DNA of 60,644 bases from assembly GCF_937924975.1 (NCBI RefSeq), contig NZ_CALEYG010000037.1, positions 1 through 60,644 on the forward strand, read 5' to 3'. The translations under genes were made by a program, and so were the position numbers. How positions within the stretch are numbered: position 1 is the stretch's first letter; each line of letters opens with the position of its first letter. A model generated the notes under the pieces. That model had not been told where the DNA came from. It saw only the letters and a program-made list of their open reading frames with translations, and ran no database searches. Source of the DNA: an uncultured Stomatobaculum sp. (GTDB taxonomy: Bacteria; Bacillota; Clostridia; Lachnospirales; Lachnospiraceae). This document shows positions 30,835 through 39,243 of this stretch, piece by piece.

Positions 30835-31771
30835 GTACGATAATCCTCTCTTCTCGGCCGACTGTCATGTTCAGGAAAAAGGATTCCAGGGTGCCCGGCT
30901 CACGCACAAAGCTCTTGACCGGAACTTCGGCGTCGATGAGCTGCTGTAAGAGCGAGGCCTCATCCTCCGGACTCCCGATAAATTCCAGATGAAACTGCTT
31001 CCCCTCCTGCATTACGGCGCGGACGCAGGGATTTGTGCGGAACATCCGGAGCGCTGTCTTCTCGCCGTTCAACACAGCGACCCGCAGCGGGTTGGAGTTC
31101 GCAATCTGCCGCAGAATTTCCTGCACCTCGCCGGTCGCGCGCACCCGTCCCTTGTCGAGTACCGCAATGTCGGTACAGATTTCCGAGAGCTCCGAGAGCA
31201 CATGGGAGCTTAAAAGAATGGTCTTTCCGCTCTCCGAGAGCTCGCCCAGCAGTTCGCGGAGCGAAAAGCGGCTGCCCGGATCCAGACCGTTGGTCGGCTC
31301 GTCGAGTACCAGGAGTTCCGGGTCGTGAATCAGCGCGCGTGCCAGCGAGAGTCGCTGCTGCATGCCCTTCGAGAGCTCGGTGACCAGACTGTCCTGCCGC
31401 GCCGAGAGGCCGACGCGCTGCAGGAGATCTTCTGTCCTAAGCCGCGCGCTCCGGCCGTACAGGCCGAAACAGCTCGCAAAAAAACTCATGTACTCGACAA
31501 CCGACATATTGTCATAGGCGCCGAAGCCGTCCGGCACAAAGCCGATGAGCCGCTTTGCGCGCGCCGGGTCGCGGCGCACGTCGATACCGCCCACCAGGAG
31601 TTCACCCGAATCCGGTGCGAGAAGCCCTGCCGCAATGCGGAGCAGCGTCGTCTTACCGGCGCCGTTCTGCCCCATGAGCCCGAAGAGAGAGCCCCGCGGC
31701 ACCGAGAGTGTGAGCCCTTTCAGCACTTCCAGATTCCGGTACGACTTCCGGACATCAGAAAATACGAGCAT
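30809..31771 (-). CDS. ABC transporter ATP-binding protein
   Basis: 320 aa. Walker A GQNGAGKTT, Q-loop region FVPDGFG, signature LSKGMQQRL, Walker B LLVLDEP, switch His in LSSHVLSE. An extra C-terminal region of about 90 residues follows the nucleotide-binding domain, typical of ATPases serving ABC-2 permeases. The ATG overlaps the stop of the 784-aa gene by one base (TAATG), so translation is coupled. Confidence 0.93.
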   Translation of the reverse strand: MLVFSDVRKSYRNLEVLKGLTLSVPRGSLFGLMGQNGAGKTTLLRIAAGLLAPDSGELLVGGIDVRRDPARAKRLIGFVPDGFGAYDNMSVVEYMSFFASCFGLYGRSARLRTEDLLQRVGLSARQDSLVTELSKGMQQRLSLARALIHDPELLVLDEPTNGLDPGSRFSLRELLGELSESGKTILLSSHVLSELSEICTDIAVLDKGRVRATGEVQEILRQIANSNPLRVAVLNGEKTALRMFRTNPCVRAVMQEGKQFHLEFIGSPEDEASLLQQLIDAEVPVKSFVREPGTLESFFLNMTVGREERIIVHDEDESDM

Positions 31772-34125
31772 TATGTGTCCTCCCCTATGACCGTGAGCCA
31801 GGGCAGCGCAATGTCGAGCCGCTCCGAATTCTCGCTCTTCTCCTCGGCGTAGCGCACCGTGAGAGTATGGTCGAGCGCAAAATACGGCGCAAGCTCCTCT
31901 GCCGTGAAGTGTGTCTTGCCCGATGCAATGTCATCAAAATTGCCGGTCCGGTAATTGTAAAAAGAAATCACACCGCGGAACTCCGCCGTGCCGACGCCCC
32001 GGTCGTTGCTCTCAAACATCGCATCCGGCGCCTCGATTAACAGCTCCTCCGTGCGGAAATTTTTGCCGAGTTTATAGCTCAGCACAACGGGATCGCCCCG
32101 GTAGAACGAATTGGTCGAGGCAATGTAATCGCCGCTCAGCACTTCCGGCGAACGCATCAGCGCCGAGCGACTGATGAGATCACCCTCTCTTGCCTCGACA
32201 GTCAGAACCGTCGTCAGCAGATTCATGCCAAAGTGCCGGAGTCCTTTCGTCTCAACCGCCTTTCCGGCATTTTCCTCCGTCGAGAAAGCGACGACGCGCG
32301 CGTCCGGCGTATAGTTGCCCGCTGTCTCTGAGAGGTAAAACGAGAGAAATCCCGCCCGCTCCATCGCGCGAAGGCGCTCTGCCTCTGTCTTGCCGCCGTC
32401 ATAGACGCCGGTTAAAAAGGCCGCGATCGTCTGCTTGTTGTTAATCGGAATGTTATATACCGTTCGCTCCGAGACATCCACGGTCTCGTTTGTATCCATG
32501 TGACCGAGCGCGACCACCTTTCCGTAAAACAGCAAAAAGGCATCGCTCACGGCATAGGGATAGCGGTTTGTGACCGTGCCGCTGACCTTGTCGCCAAAGA
32601 GGGACAGCTCTCCCTGAAAGCCGAGCGCCTCCTCATTCGGGACACTCTTCTCGAGCCGGAATAATTTTTCGCTGAAGGCCGGCGGATTTTTGACCGACAC
32701 TTCCCGCGCATCGCCGCGCTCGGTGATGGTGAGTTCCGCTTCCTCCCGCCCCGTCAGCGCGGTCTTGCCGACTGCCTTTTGCGCGGACGCGAGCGGCACA
32801 ATCTCGCTCCCCGGTTCGAGCGCGAGATGATAACTCTTATGCCGCGGATTTCTTAAGTTCAGATAGACCGTCTCCGACAGCGTGTCCGAGCCGGCCTCCT
32901 GGATGCTCGCATAGCTGTAAAAGGTGGTGCGAAACCGCGTTCTGCCTGTCATCAGCCAGAGCAGTGCCGCAAAGAAGAGGCTCACAAAGACCGCTGCCCG
33001 GCGATACAGTCTCTCTGCCTTCCGATGGCGCAGCGCATAGTAGAGCGCAGGCCCCATCAGCAGGAGATAGAGAAAGAGGACGGCACCGTAACCGAGAAGA
33101 TTCGGCAAAAGAGGCGCACTGCCGTTATCCACCAGTGTCTCGGCCGACCAGTCGTCGCCGTAGCGCGTGACATAGGACTCCGAGGCAAGACGCTCCAGCC
33201 TCGCGCTGCCCAGCACACGCGTGAGCAACTGATCGGTGTAGAGCGTATGCGCGGATGCATAGTCGCGGAGTGCCGTCAGATCGATCGAAGCGACGGCAAG
33301 CGTGCCGCTTCCCTTATTTGCAGCCGTGATCAGCGGATTGTCACCGGCCGAGAAGATCACACTGCCGCCGTGCAGATTGATGTGCACATAGGGCAGCGAG
33401 ACCGGTGCCTCGGCCTCATTTTCCGTGCCCGGCGTCTGTACCGTCAAACCGTCGGTTGCGGCAAGCGGCAAATCGCGCTTCTCCGGCTGATTGTACATAT
33501 CGTCGAGAAACTCCGGCGCGAATATCCCGAGGGTATCGTTGACGCGCTCGCCGGTTCCGAAAAGCAGTACGCCGCCGTTTCGCATCCACTGCATCAGCGC
33601 CCGCACCTGCTGCACACCGAGTTTCGAGACCTGATAGTTGCTGATGACAATGAGATCGAACGAGTCAAGCTGCCGCCTGTCCTCCGGAAAATTGTTCTCC
33701 GAGAGTGTGAAGGTTCGCGTCTTCATCTGCCCGTAATTCACCGAGACGCCGTTCAGGTAAGAGAGCAGTTCCGGCGTGTCCGAGAGAATGCCGACAAAGA
33801 GTTCGGGTTCTCCGCTGTTCTGCGTGAGGTCCACTTGCTGTACCTCGGTGATCTCTCCGGCCTCATTCTTAAGGCGCACCCAGAACGCGTCCGCTCCCGC
33901 GCTGAGCGGCACAACGTAAGAGCTCTGCTTATTTTCGCCTGCCGAGAGCTGCAACGGATACGCATAGGCATAGCGTTCGCCGTCTGCCTGGCGGAACAAA
34001 AACTCGACACTGCCCTCCATCGCAGACCCGTCCCGGTTGTCTATGGTCAAGGTGACCGGCATGTTCCGGCCGCCCTTTACACGGTTCTCATAACCGTATT
34101 GCACTTCAATGGTACGCATTGGCAA
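31771..34125 (-). CDS. 784-aa membrane protein with glutamine-amidotransferase-like fold, no export signal seen
   Basis: The N-terminal about 115 residues look like a beta-sandwich (VTLTIDNRDGS). A GATase-1-like domain follows (FDLIVISNYQVSKLGVQQVRALM... GGVLLFGTG, about 140-320), then two membrane helices (about 345-368 and 377-394) and a large C-terminal domain. Such proteins accompany ABC-2 exporters and have the large domains outside. Here the reading frame opens with TTG-CCA-ATG inside the last codons of the histidine kinase gene, and no signal peptide precedes the first strand. No other start gives one: upstream codons run only about 25 more before a stop. The protein may be truncated, or inserted differently. 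Confidence 0.8.
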   Translation of the reverse strand: MPMRTIEVQYGYENRVKGGRNMPVTLTIDNRDGSAMEGSVEFLFRQADGERYAYAYPLQLSAGENKQSSYVVPLSAGADAFWVRLKNEAGEITEVQQVDLTQNSGEPELFVGILSDTPELLSYLNGVSVNYGQMKTRTFTLSENNFPEDRRQLDSFDLIVISNYQVSKLGVQQVRALMQWMRNGGVLLFGTGERVNDTLGIFAPEFLDDMYNQPEKRDLPLAATDGLTVQTPGTENEAEAPVSLPYVHINLHGGSVIFSAGDNPLITAANKGSGTLAVASIDLTALRDYASAHTLYTDQLLTRVLGSARLERLASESYVTRYGDDWSAETLVDNGSAPLLPNLLGYGAVLFLYLLLMGPALYYALRHRKAERLYRRAAVFVSLFFAALLWLMTGRTRFRTTFYSYASIQEAGSDTLSETVYLNLRNPRHKSYHLALEPGSEIVPLASAQKAVGKTALTGREEAELTITERGDAREVSVKNPPAFSEKLFRLEKSVPNEEALGFQGELSLFGDKVSGTVTNRYPYAVSDAFLLFYGKVVALGHMDTNETVDVSERTVYNIPINNKQTIAAFLTGVYDGGKTEAERLRAMERAGFLSFYLSETAGNYTPDARVVAFSTEENAGKAVETKGLRHFGMNLLTTVLTVEAREGDLISRSALMRSPEVLSGDYIASTNSFYRGDPVVLSYKLGKNFRTEELLIEAPDAMFESNDRGVGTAEFRGVISFYNYRTGNFDDIASGKTHFTAEELAPYFALDHTLTVRYAEEKSENSERLDIALPWLTVIGEDT

Positions 34126-35257
34126 AATTTTCCCTTGTGAAATCCAGTGTTCGCGGCAGCCGCACGATAAAGGCCGTGCCGGTGAGATCGCTCGTCACGG
34201 AAATCTCGCCGCGGTGCATCTCCACAATGTTTTTGGCAATCGTGAGCCCGAGCCCCGTGCCGCCCGTCTTGGTATTTCTGGACTGTTCGACGCGGTAAAA
34301 GCGGTCAAACACATGGGGCAGCTCCTCCGCCGGAATCACCTTGCCGTAGTTTACGACCCGCACGGTCACAAACTGTTCCGCCGTATTCAAAAAGACGCGA
34401 AGCTGCTTGCCCTCGGCGCCGTACTTGATTGCGTTTCCGATCAGATTTTCAAAGACCCGCGCCAGGAGTTCCGGGTCGCCCTCCAGCAAAAGGCTCTCCC
34501 GGTCCGCAATCAGCTCATAGTGAAGTCCCGCCTTCGAAAAACTCGGATAAAACTCTTCGAGGAGCTGGGCGAGAAGCTGCACGAGATCCAGAGTTCTCAC
34601 ATGCATGACCAGCTCGCCGCCCGAGAGTTTCGTAAAACCGAAGAGCTCGTTAATCAGTTTCTCGAGCTTTTTTGACTTCTCATAGGCAATCTCCGTGTAG
34701 TGCACGGCAGTCTCCGCATCCAGACCGTCCCACTTGGTCCGAAGAATATCGAGATAGCCGACGATTGAGGTGAGCGGCGTCCGGAGATCGTGTGCGATGT
34801 TTGTGACCAGCTCCGACTTACTCTTTTCCGCCTCCCGCTCCCGCTCCATGAGAGATTGCAGCTCTTCGCCGAGCCGGTTCAGATTTGCGCCCATCTCCGA
34901 GAACTCATCATCTCCCTCGATGTGCACCGCAGCCCGCAAATCGCCCTCCGCCATGTTCCGCATGGCCGCTGAGAGCGCGCCGATATAGGCAAAGGACTTT
35001 CGCTGCAGAATGCAAAAGACCAGGCAGAAAAAGAGAATGCCGCCGCCAAGGAGCAAAAGCAAAGTCAACAGACGGAAATCCGCAATCGGCTGAAACAGTG
35101 CCGCATGGGAACCGCTTTGCACCTCGTAGTCGGCGACGGCGAGCAGATTCCTTGCCGCAAAATATTCGACCGTCAAAGTGAGCAAAAGGCTATAAAGCAG
35201 AGAGGAGAAAACCTTCCGCTGAAAGCTCTCCCCTGCATTTGTCTTTTTCTGTTTCAC
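34106..35257 (-). CDS. Sensor histidine kinase (second two-component system)
   Basis: 383 aa. Membrane helices at about 17-38 and 62-84 enclose a short outside loop of about 25 residues, then HAMP (85-140), dimerisation helix with the phosphorylated His in NIAHDLRTPLTS, and ATP-binding domain with N-box ENLIGNAIKYG and G-box GGTGLGLT. The short outside loop suggests sensing within the membrane or through a partner rather than a large ligand domain. Start is GTG with AGGAGG eleven bases upstream. It resembles VanS-type kinases in layout. It lies after its regulator and a small membrane ORF. Confidence 0.93.
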   Translation of the reverse strand: MKQKKTNAGESFQRKVFSSLLYSLLLTLTVEYFAARNLLAVADYEVQSGSHAALFQPIADFRLLTLLLLLGGGILFFCLVFCILQRKSFAYIGALSAAMRNMAEGDLRAAVHIEGDDEFSEMGANLNRLGEELQSLMEREREAEKSKSELVTNIAHDLRTPLTSIVGYLDILRTKWDGLDAETAVHYTEIAYEKSKKLEKLINELFGFTKLSGGELVMHVRTLDLVQLLAQLLEEFYPSFSKAGLHYELIADRESLLLEGDPELLARVFENLIGNAIKYGAEGKQLRVFLNTAEQFVTVRVVNYGKVIPAEELPHVFDRFYRVEQSRNTKTGGTGLGLTIAKNIVEMHRGEISVTSDLTGTAFIVRLPRTLDFTRENFANAYH

Positions 35258-35311
35258 GCTGCACTCTACCTCCTAAGACTCTGGCCTCTTTCCTGTATCC
35301 GTACCGCTTTT

Positions 35312-35470
35312 TCAGAGCAACCTGTTTTTCGTCCCGCTGCGCGCTGTATCCCCCGCTGACGTCACCGAAACAATTATAGCCGTCGCCAAAAGACTTAGGG
35401 ACAGCGAAACAAAAAATCGTTTCCAAAAGCCTTTTTCCGCCGCCACTCCTGTCCGTCTGCTCTTCTTCAT
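35312..35470 (-). CDS. Small membrane protein (52 aa) between response regulator and kinase
   Basis: The ATG is preceded by AGGAGG at eight bases. The product starts with a basic stretch (MKKSRRTGVAAEKGFWKRF), continues with one hydrophobic helix (FVSLSLSLLATAIIVSV) and ends in about 15 polar residues. It fills most of the 274-bp gap between regulator and kinase genes. A longer in-frame reading starts inside the regulator gene and is not preferred. No family is recognised. It could be a regulator or ligand-like partner of the kinase; that is inference. Confidence 0.55.
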   Translation of the reverse strand: MKKSRRTGVAAEKGFWKRFFVSLSLSLLATAIIVSVTSAGDTARSGTKNRLL

Positions 35471-35531
35471 GCGCATGACCTCCTCTGTCATTTCGACAAA
35501 ACCAGTTTCACACTTGTCGTGATACAGGCAC

Positions 35532-36248
35532 TTATTTCTCAATCTTATAACCGACACCCCAGACTGTCGTGATAATCTTGTCCTCGCGGCTGTCTTCTTT
35601 TAACTTGCCGCGGAGGCGCCGAATGTGCACCATGACCGTGTTGGTCGCCTCGTAGACACGTTCGTTCCAGACATTCTGGAAAATCTCATCGGTCGAGAAA
35701 ACGCGCCCCGTGTTGCTTGCGAGCAGATAGAGAATGTCAAATTCAATCGGCGTCAGGCGAATCTCCTTGCCGTCGACCGAGACCTTGTGATTGTCGCGGT
35801 TGATGATGAGCCCGCGCACCGAAATCTCGCCCTTTTTCTTCGGACTTACCTCTTCTTCGCTGCTCCGCGGATTGAACTGCGTGTAGCGGCGCAGCTGGCT
35901 CTTGACGCGCGCCGTGAGCTCAAGCGGATTAAAGGGCTTCGTGACATAGTCGTCGGCACCGGTGCCGAGGCCCTTGATTTTGTCGATATCCGCGCTCTTT
36001 GCCGAGAGCATGATAATCGGAATATTTCTGGTCTCCCGGATTTTTGCGCACATCTCGAGACCGTCCATGCCCGGCATCATGATGTCCAGCAGCACAAGCT
36101 GTACCTCGTACTCGTTTAAGAGCCGGAGCCCCTCCTCGGCATCGTTTGCCTTGACCACCTGATAGCCGTCGCTGACCAGGTAGATTTCGACCAGATCCGC
36201 AATCTCCTTCTCATCATCCACAACCAGTATCGTTGTCTCCGTTGCCAT
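35532..36248 (-). CDS. OmpR/PhoB-family response regulator (second two-component system)
   Basis: 238 aa. Receiver domain with acidic pocket VVDDE, phospho-acceptor Asp in LLDIMMPG and TKPFNPLEL. The C-terminal winged helix has LTPIEFDILYLLASN and TVMVHIRRLRGKL. Closest in look to VanR-like regulators. It follows the other regulator gene by 18 bp and should pair with the kinase at 34106-35257. Confidence 0.95.
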   Translation of the reverse strand: MATETTILVVDDEKEIADLVEIYLVSDGYQVVKANDAEEGLRLLNEYEVQLVLLDIMMPGMDGLEMCAKIRETRNIPIIMLSAKSADIDKIKGLGTGADDYVTKPFNPLELTARVKSQLRRYTQFNPRSSEEEVSPKKKGEISVRGLIINRDNHKVSVDGKEIRLTPIEFDILYLLASNTGRVFSTDEIFQNVWNERVYEATNTVMVHIRRLRGKLKEDSREDKIITTVWGVGYKIEK

Positions 36249-36266
36249 AGCTCCTCTTCCTCCTTG

Positions 36267-36950
36267 TCATACGCGAAAGCGATAGCCGACACCCCAGATG
36301 GTCTCAATGTACTGCGGCTTTGCGCTGTCCACCTCTATCTTTTCCCGTATCTTTTTGATGTGCACTGTAATCGTCGCAATTTCACCGATACTCTCTTCGC
36401 CCCAGATTTCACGAAACAATTCGTCCCGCTTAAACACGCGGTTCGGGTTCGAGGCGAGGAAGTTCAGAAGATCGAATTCCTTTGCCGTGAGCGTCCGCTC
36501 CTCGCCGTTCACAAAGACGCGGTGCGCGCTCCGGTCTATTTTCAGCCCCCGGATCACGAGGACATCGCCCTGTTTCGCGGAGACCAGACGCTCATAGCGA
36601 CTCAAATGCGCCCGCACGCGCGCCACAAGCTCCCGCGGCGAGAAGGGCTTCGTGATATAGTCATCGGCACCGAGCCCGAGGCCCTGCACCTTGTCGATAT
36701 CGTCCCGCTTTGCACTCACAATCAGAATCGGGGTGTTAAAACGCTCTCTGACCTCACGGCAAATCTCAAATCCGCTCTCCCCCGGCAGCATCAAATCCAG
36801 AATCATCAAATCATAGGTGCCGCCAAGCGCCTCCTGCATGCCCTCGCGCCCGTTGAAGCAGAGTTTCGTCTCAAAGCCGCTCGCCTGCAGATAGTCGCGC
36901 TCCAGCTCCGCAATGCTCTCATCGTCCTCGACAATCAATATGCGTTTCAA
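36267..36950 (-). CDS. OmpR/PhoB-family response regulator (first two-component system)
   Basis: 227 aa. Receiver with IVEDDE, Asp in MILDLMLPGESG and TKPFSPREL; winged helix with LTAKEFDLLNFLASN. Start is TTG overlapping the kinase stop (CTTGA), with GGAGG seven bases before. It pairs with the kinase directly upstream. Confidence 0.95.
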   Translation of the reverse strand: MKRILIVEDDESIAELERDYLQASGFETKLCFNGREGMQEALGGTYDLMILDLMLPGESGFEICREVRERFNTPILIVSAKRDDIDKVQGLGLGADDYITKPFSPRELVARVRAHLSRYERLVSAKQGDVLVIRGLKIDRSAHRVFVNGEERTLTAKEFDLLNFLASNPNRVFKRDELFREIWGEESIGEIATITVHIKKIREKIEVDSAKPQYIETIWGVGYRFRV

Positions 36951-38002
36951 GTCATATCCTCCATATGTTTTCTGAGCGAGAATAGTATCGTCATGCCCTT
37001 CCCGGATTCCGAGCGCGCCCAGACCCTGCCGCCGTGATCCTCTATGATTTTCTTCACAATCGAGAGGCCTATGCCGCTGCCGCCCTTAAAGCTCCGTGCC
37101 TCGTCCGCGCGAAAGAAGCGCTCAAACACATAGGGCAACTGCTGCTTCGAAATGCCGGGGCCGTTGTCGGACAGTTCCACGCGCACAAAATCGCCGTCGT
37201 CCATCACGCGCATCCGGATTTGTCCCGGCTTCTTGTCGCAGTACTTAATCGAATTGCTGATGATGTTGTTGATGACACGCCGCATCTGCTCGGCGTCGGC
37301 GATGATTCTGACCTCGCTGCCGAGTGCCGCCGTATAAGAAAAGAGAAAGCCCTGCGCTTCGGTCTCGAGCCGCAAGTCCTCGGCACAGTCCGCAAAGAAC
37401 TGAGCCGCCGGCAGAATCGCGAAGTGATAGGGGATGCGATTCGCATCGATTTTGGTATAAAAGGTGAGTTCGTCGATCAGATGATCCATCTCGTTTGCCT
37501 TGTTATAGATGGTGCGGATATAGCGGTCCATCTGCGCGGGACTGCTCGCGACGCCGTCCTGAATTCCCTCCACATAACCCTTGATTGAGGTAATCGGGGT
37601 CTTTAAGTCGTGGGTGATGTTGCTTAAAAATTCCTTTGCGTCGCTGTCTGCCTTCTGCTTCTCCTCCTGATTCTCCTTCAGGCGAAGCCGCATCTCCTCA
37701 AAGTCATCCATGAGGCCGCGCATCTCGCTCGACACGTCCTCGGTGTTCAGCGGCACGTCAAAATTTCCGTTTTTAATTTCCCGCATCGCCTGCTCGAGAC
37801 GCTCGAGCGGCAATATCATCGCACCGTAAAACCAGAACGCCATCGAAAAAGCCACTATAACAAGAACAGCAATTCCCGAGATGAACACTTGCGTGGTCAG
37901 ATAGGAATCGCTGTTCTTCCAAACGCCCAAAATGAAAAGTGCCATGGGAATGATGCTAATCATCAGGACCGAACCGAATAACCTGATTCTGGTCTGCTTC
38001 AC
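36947..38002 (-). CDS. Sensor histidine kinase (first two-component system)
   Basis: 351 aa. Helices at about 8-28 and 37-60 with almost no outside loop, then HAMP, the phospho-acceptor His in NITHDLKTPITSIKGY, N-box NNIISNSIKY and G-boxes DNGPGIS and GGSGIGLS. The tiny outside loop marks an intramembrane-sensing type. Start GTG with GGAGGG upstream. It begins 33 bp after metK with no terminator between. Confidence 0.94.
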   Translation of the reverse strand: MKQTRIRLFGSVLMISIIPMALFILGVWKNSDSYLTTQVFISGIAVLVIVAFSMAFWFYGAMILPLERLEQAMREIKNGNFDVPLNTEDVSSEMRGLMDDFEEMRLRLKENQEEKQKADSDAKEFLSNITHDLKTPITSIKGYVEGIQDGVASSPAQMDRYIRTIYNKANEMDHLIDELTFYTKIDANRIPYHFAILPAAQFFADCAEDLRLETEAQGFLFSYTAALGSEVRIIADAEQMRRVINNIISNSIKYCDKKPGQIRMRVMDDGDFVRVELSDNGPGISKQQLPYVFERFFRADEARSFKGGSGIGLSIVKKIIEDHGGRVWARSESGKGMTILFSLRKHMEDMT

Positions 38003-38035
38003 AGACAGTCCCTCCGAGCAAAACTATTCAAAATC

Positions 38036-39220
38036 TCAGGCGAGATATTTCTTCAACTGTTCCGCGCGATCCGTCTTCTCCCACGGAAGAGAAAGGTCCT
38101 CTCTGCCGAAATGGCCGTACGCTGCGGTCTGCCGGTAAATGGGACGCTTCAGGTCGAGCATGCGGATGATGCCGGCCGGCCGGAGATCGAACTCCTTCCG
38201 CACAATATCGCAGAGCTGCTCGTCCGAGAGCTTGCCGGTTCCGAAGGAATTCACCGAGACCGACGTCGGCGTCGCGACGCCGATCGCATAGGAGAGCTGA
38301 ATCTCGACACTGTCCGCGAGACCCGCGGCCACCAGATTCTTTGCGACATAACGCGCCGCATACGCTGCCGAGCGGTCCACCTTGGACGGATCCTTGCCCG
38401 AGAATGCGCCGCCGCCGTGGCGCGCATAACCGCCGTAGGTGTCGACAATAATCTTTCTGCCGGTGAGACCCGCATCGCCGTTCGGTCCGCCGATTACAAA
38501 GCGGCCGGTCGGATTGATATAAAAGCGCGTGTGCTCGTCGACCAGTTCCGCCGGCAGCACCTCGTCGAAAATATATTTCTTGATGTCCGCGTGAATCTTC
38601 TCTTGGCTCACATCCGGATCATGCTGGGTCGAGAGCACGACAGCGTCGAGACGCGCCGGCTTTCCGTTCTCATCGTACTCAACCGTGACCTGGCTCTTGC
38701 CGTCCGGGCGGAGATACGGGAGTCTCTTTGTCTTTCTGAGCTCGGTCAGCTTGCGGCAGAGCTTGTGCGCGAGGCTGATCGGATAGGGCATGAGCTCCTC
38801 CGTCTCCCGGCAGGCATAGCCGAACATGAGACCCTGATCGCCGGCTCCCTGGTTCAAATCCCACTCCTTCTCACCCTCGCGCTCCTCGAGCGCATGGTTC
38901 ACGCCCTGCGCGATGTCCGGCGACTGCTCGTGGAGTGCGGTCAGCACGGCACAGGTATCACAGTCAAACCCGTACTTACCTCTCGTATAGCCGATCTCCC
39001 GGATGGTGTCGCGCACCAGCTGCTGATAGTCAATCCGCGCCGTTGTGGAAATTTCTCCCATCAGCACCACGAGACCGGTCGTCGTCGAGGTCTCGCAGGC
39101 CACCCGGCTCTCCGGATCCTCGGCGAGCAGGGCGTCCAGAACCGCGTCCGAAATCTGGTCGCAAATTTTATCCGGATGTCCCTCGGTCACGGACTCCGAA
39201 GTGAATAATCTTCTCTCCAT
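38036..39220 (-). CDS. metK: S-adenosylmethionine synthase
   Basis: Makes SAM from methionine and ATP. 394 aa; ESVTEGHPDKICDQISD, GAGDQGLMFGYA and GGGAFSGKDPSKVDRSAAY are the family hallmarks. GAGGAG precedes the ATG. There are only 23 bp between murA and metK, so no room for a SAM riboswitch directly in front of it. Confidence 0.98.
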   Translation of the reverse strand: MERRLFTSESVTEGHPDKICDQISDAVLDALLAEDPESRVACETSTTTGLVVLMGEISTTARIDYQQLVRDTIREIGYTRGKYGFDCDTCAVLTALHEQSPDIAQGVNHALEEREGEKEWDLNQGAGDQGLMFGYACRETEELMPYPISLAHKLCRKLTELRKTKRLPYLRPDGKSQVTVEYDENGKPARLDAVVLSTQHDPDVSQEKIHADIKKYIFDEVLPAELVDEHTRFYINPTGRFVIGGPNGDAGLTGRKIIVDTYGGYARHGGGAFSGKDPSKVDRSAAYAARYVAKNLVAAGLADSVEIQLSYAIGVATPTSVSVNSFGTGKLSDEQLCDIVRKEFDLRPAGIIRMLDLKRPIYRQTAAYGHFGREDLSLPWEKTDRAEQLKKYLA

Positions 39221-39243
39221 TCTTTCTCTCCTCTACTGCTTGC

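Noticed and set aside
39221..39243. Possible SAM riboswitch before metK
   Set aside because: Only 23 bp separate murA and metK, and no SAM-box elements are seen upstream of murA either.
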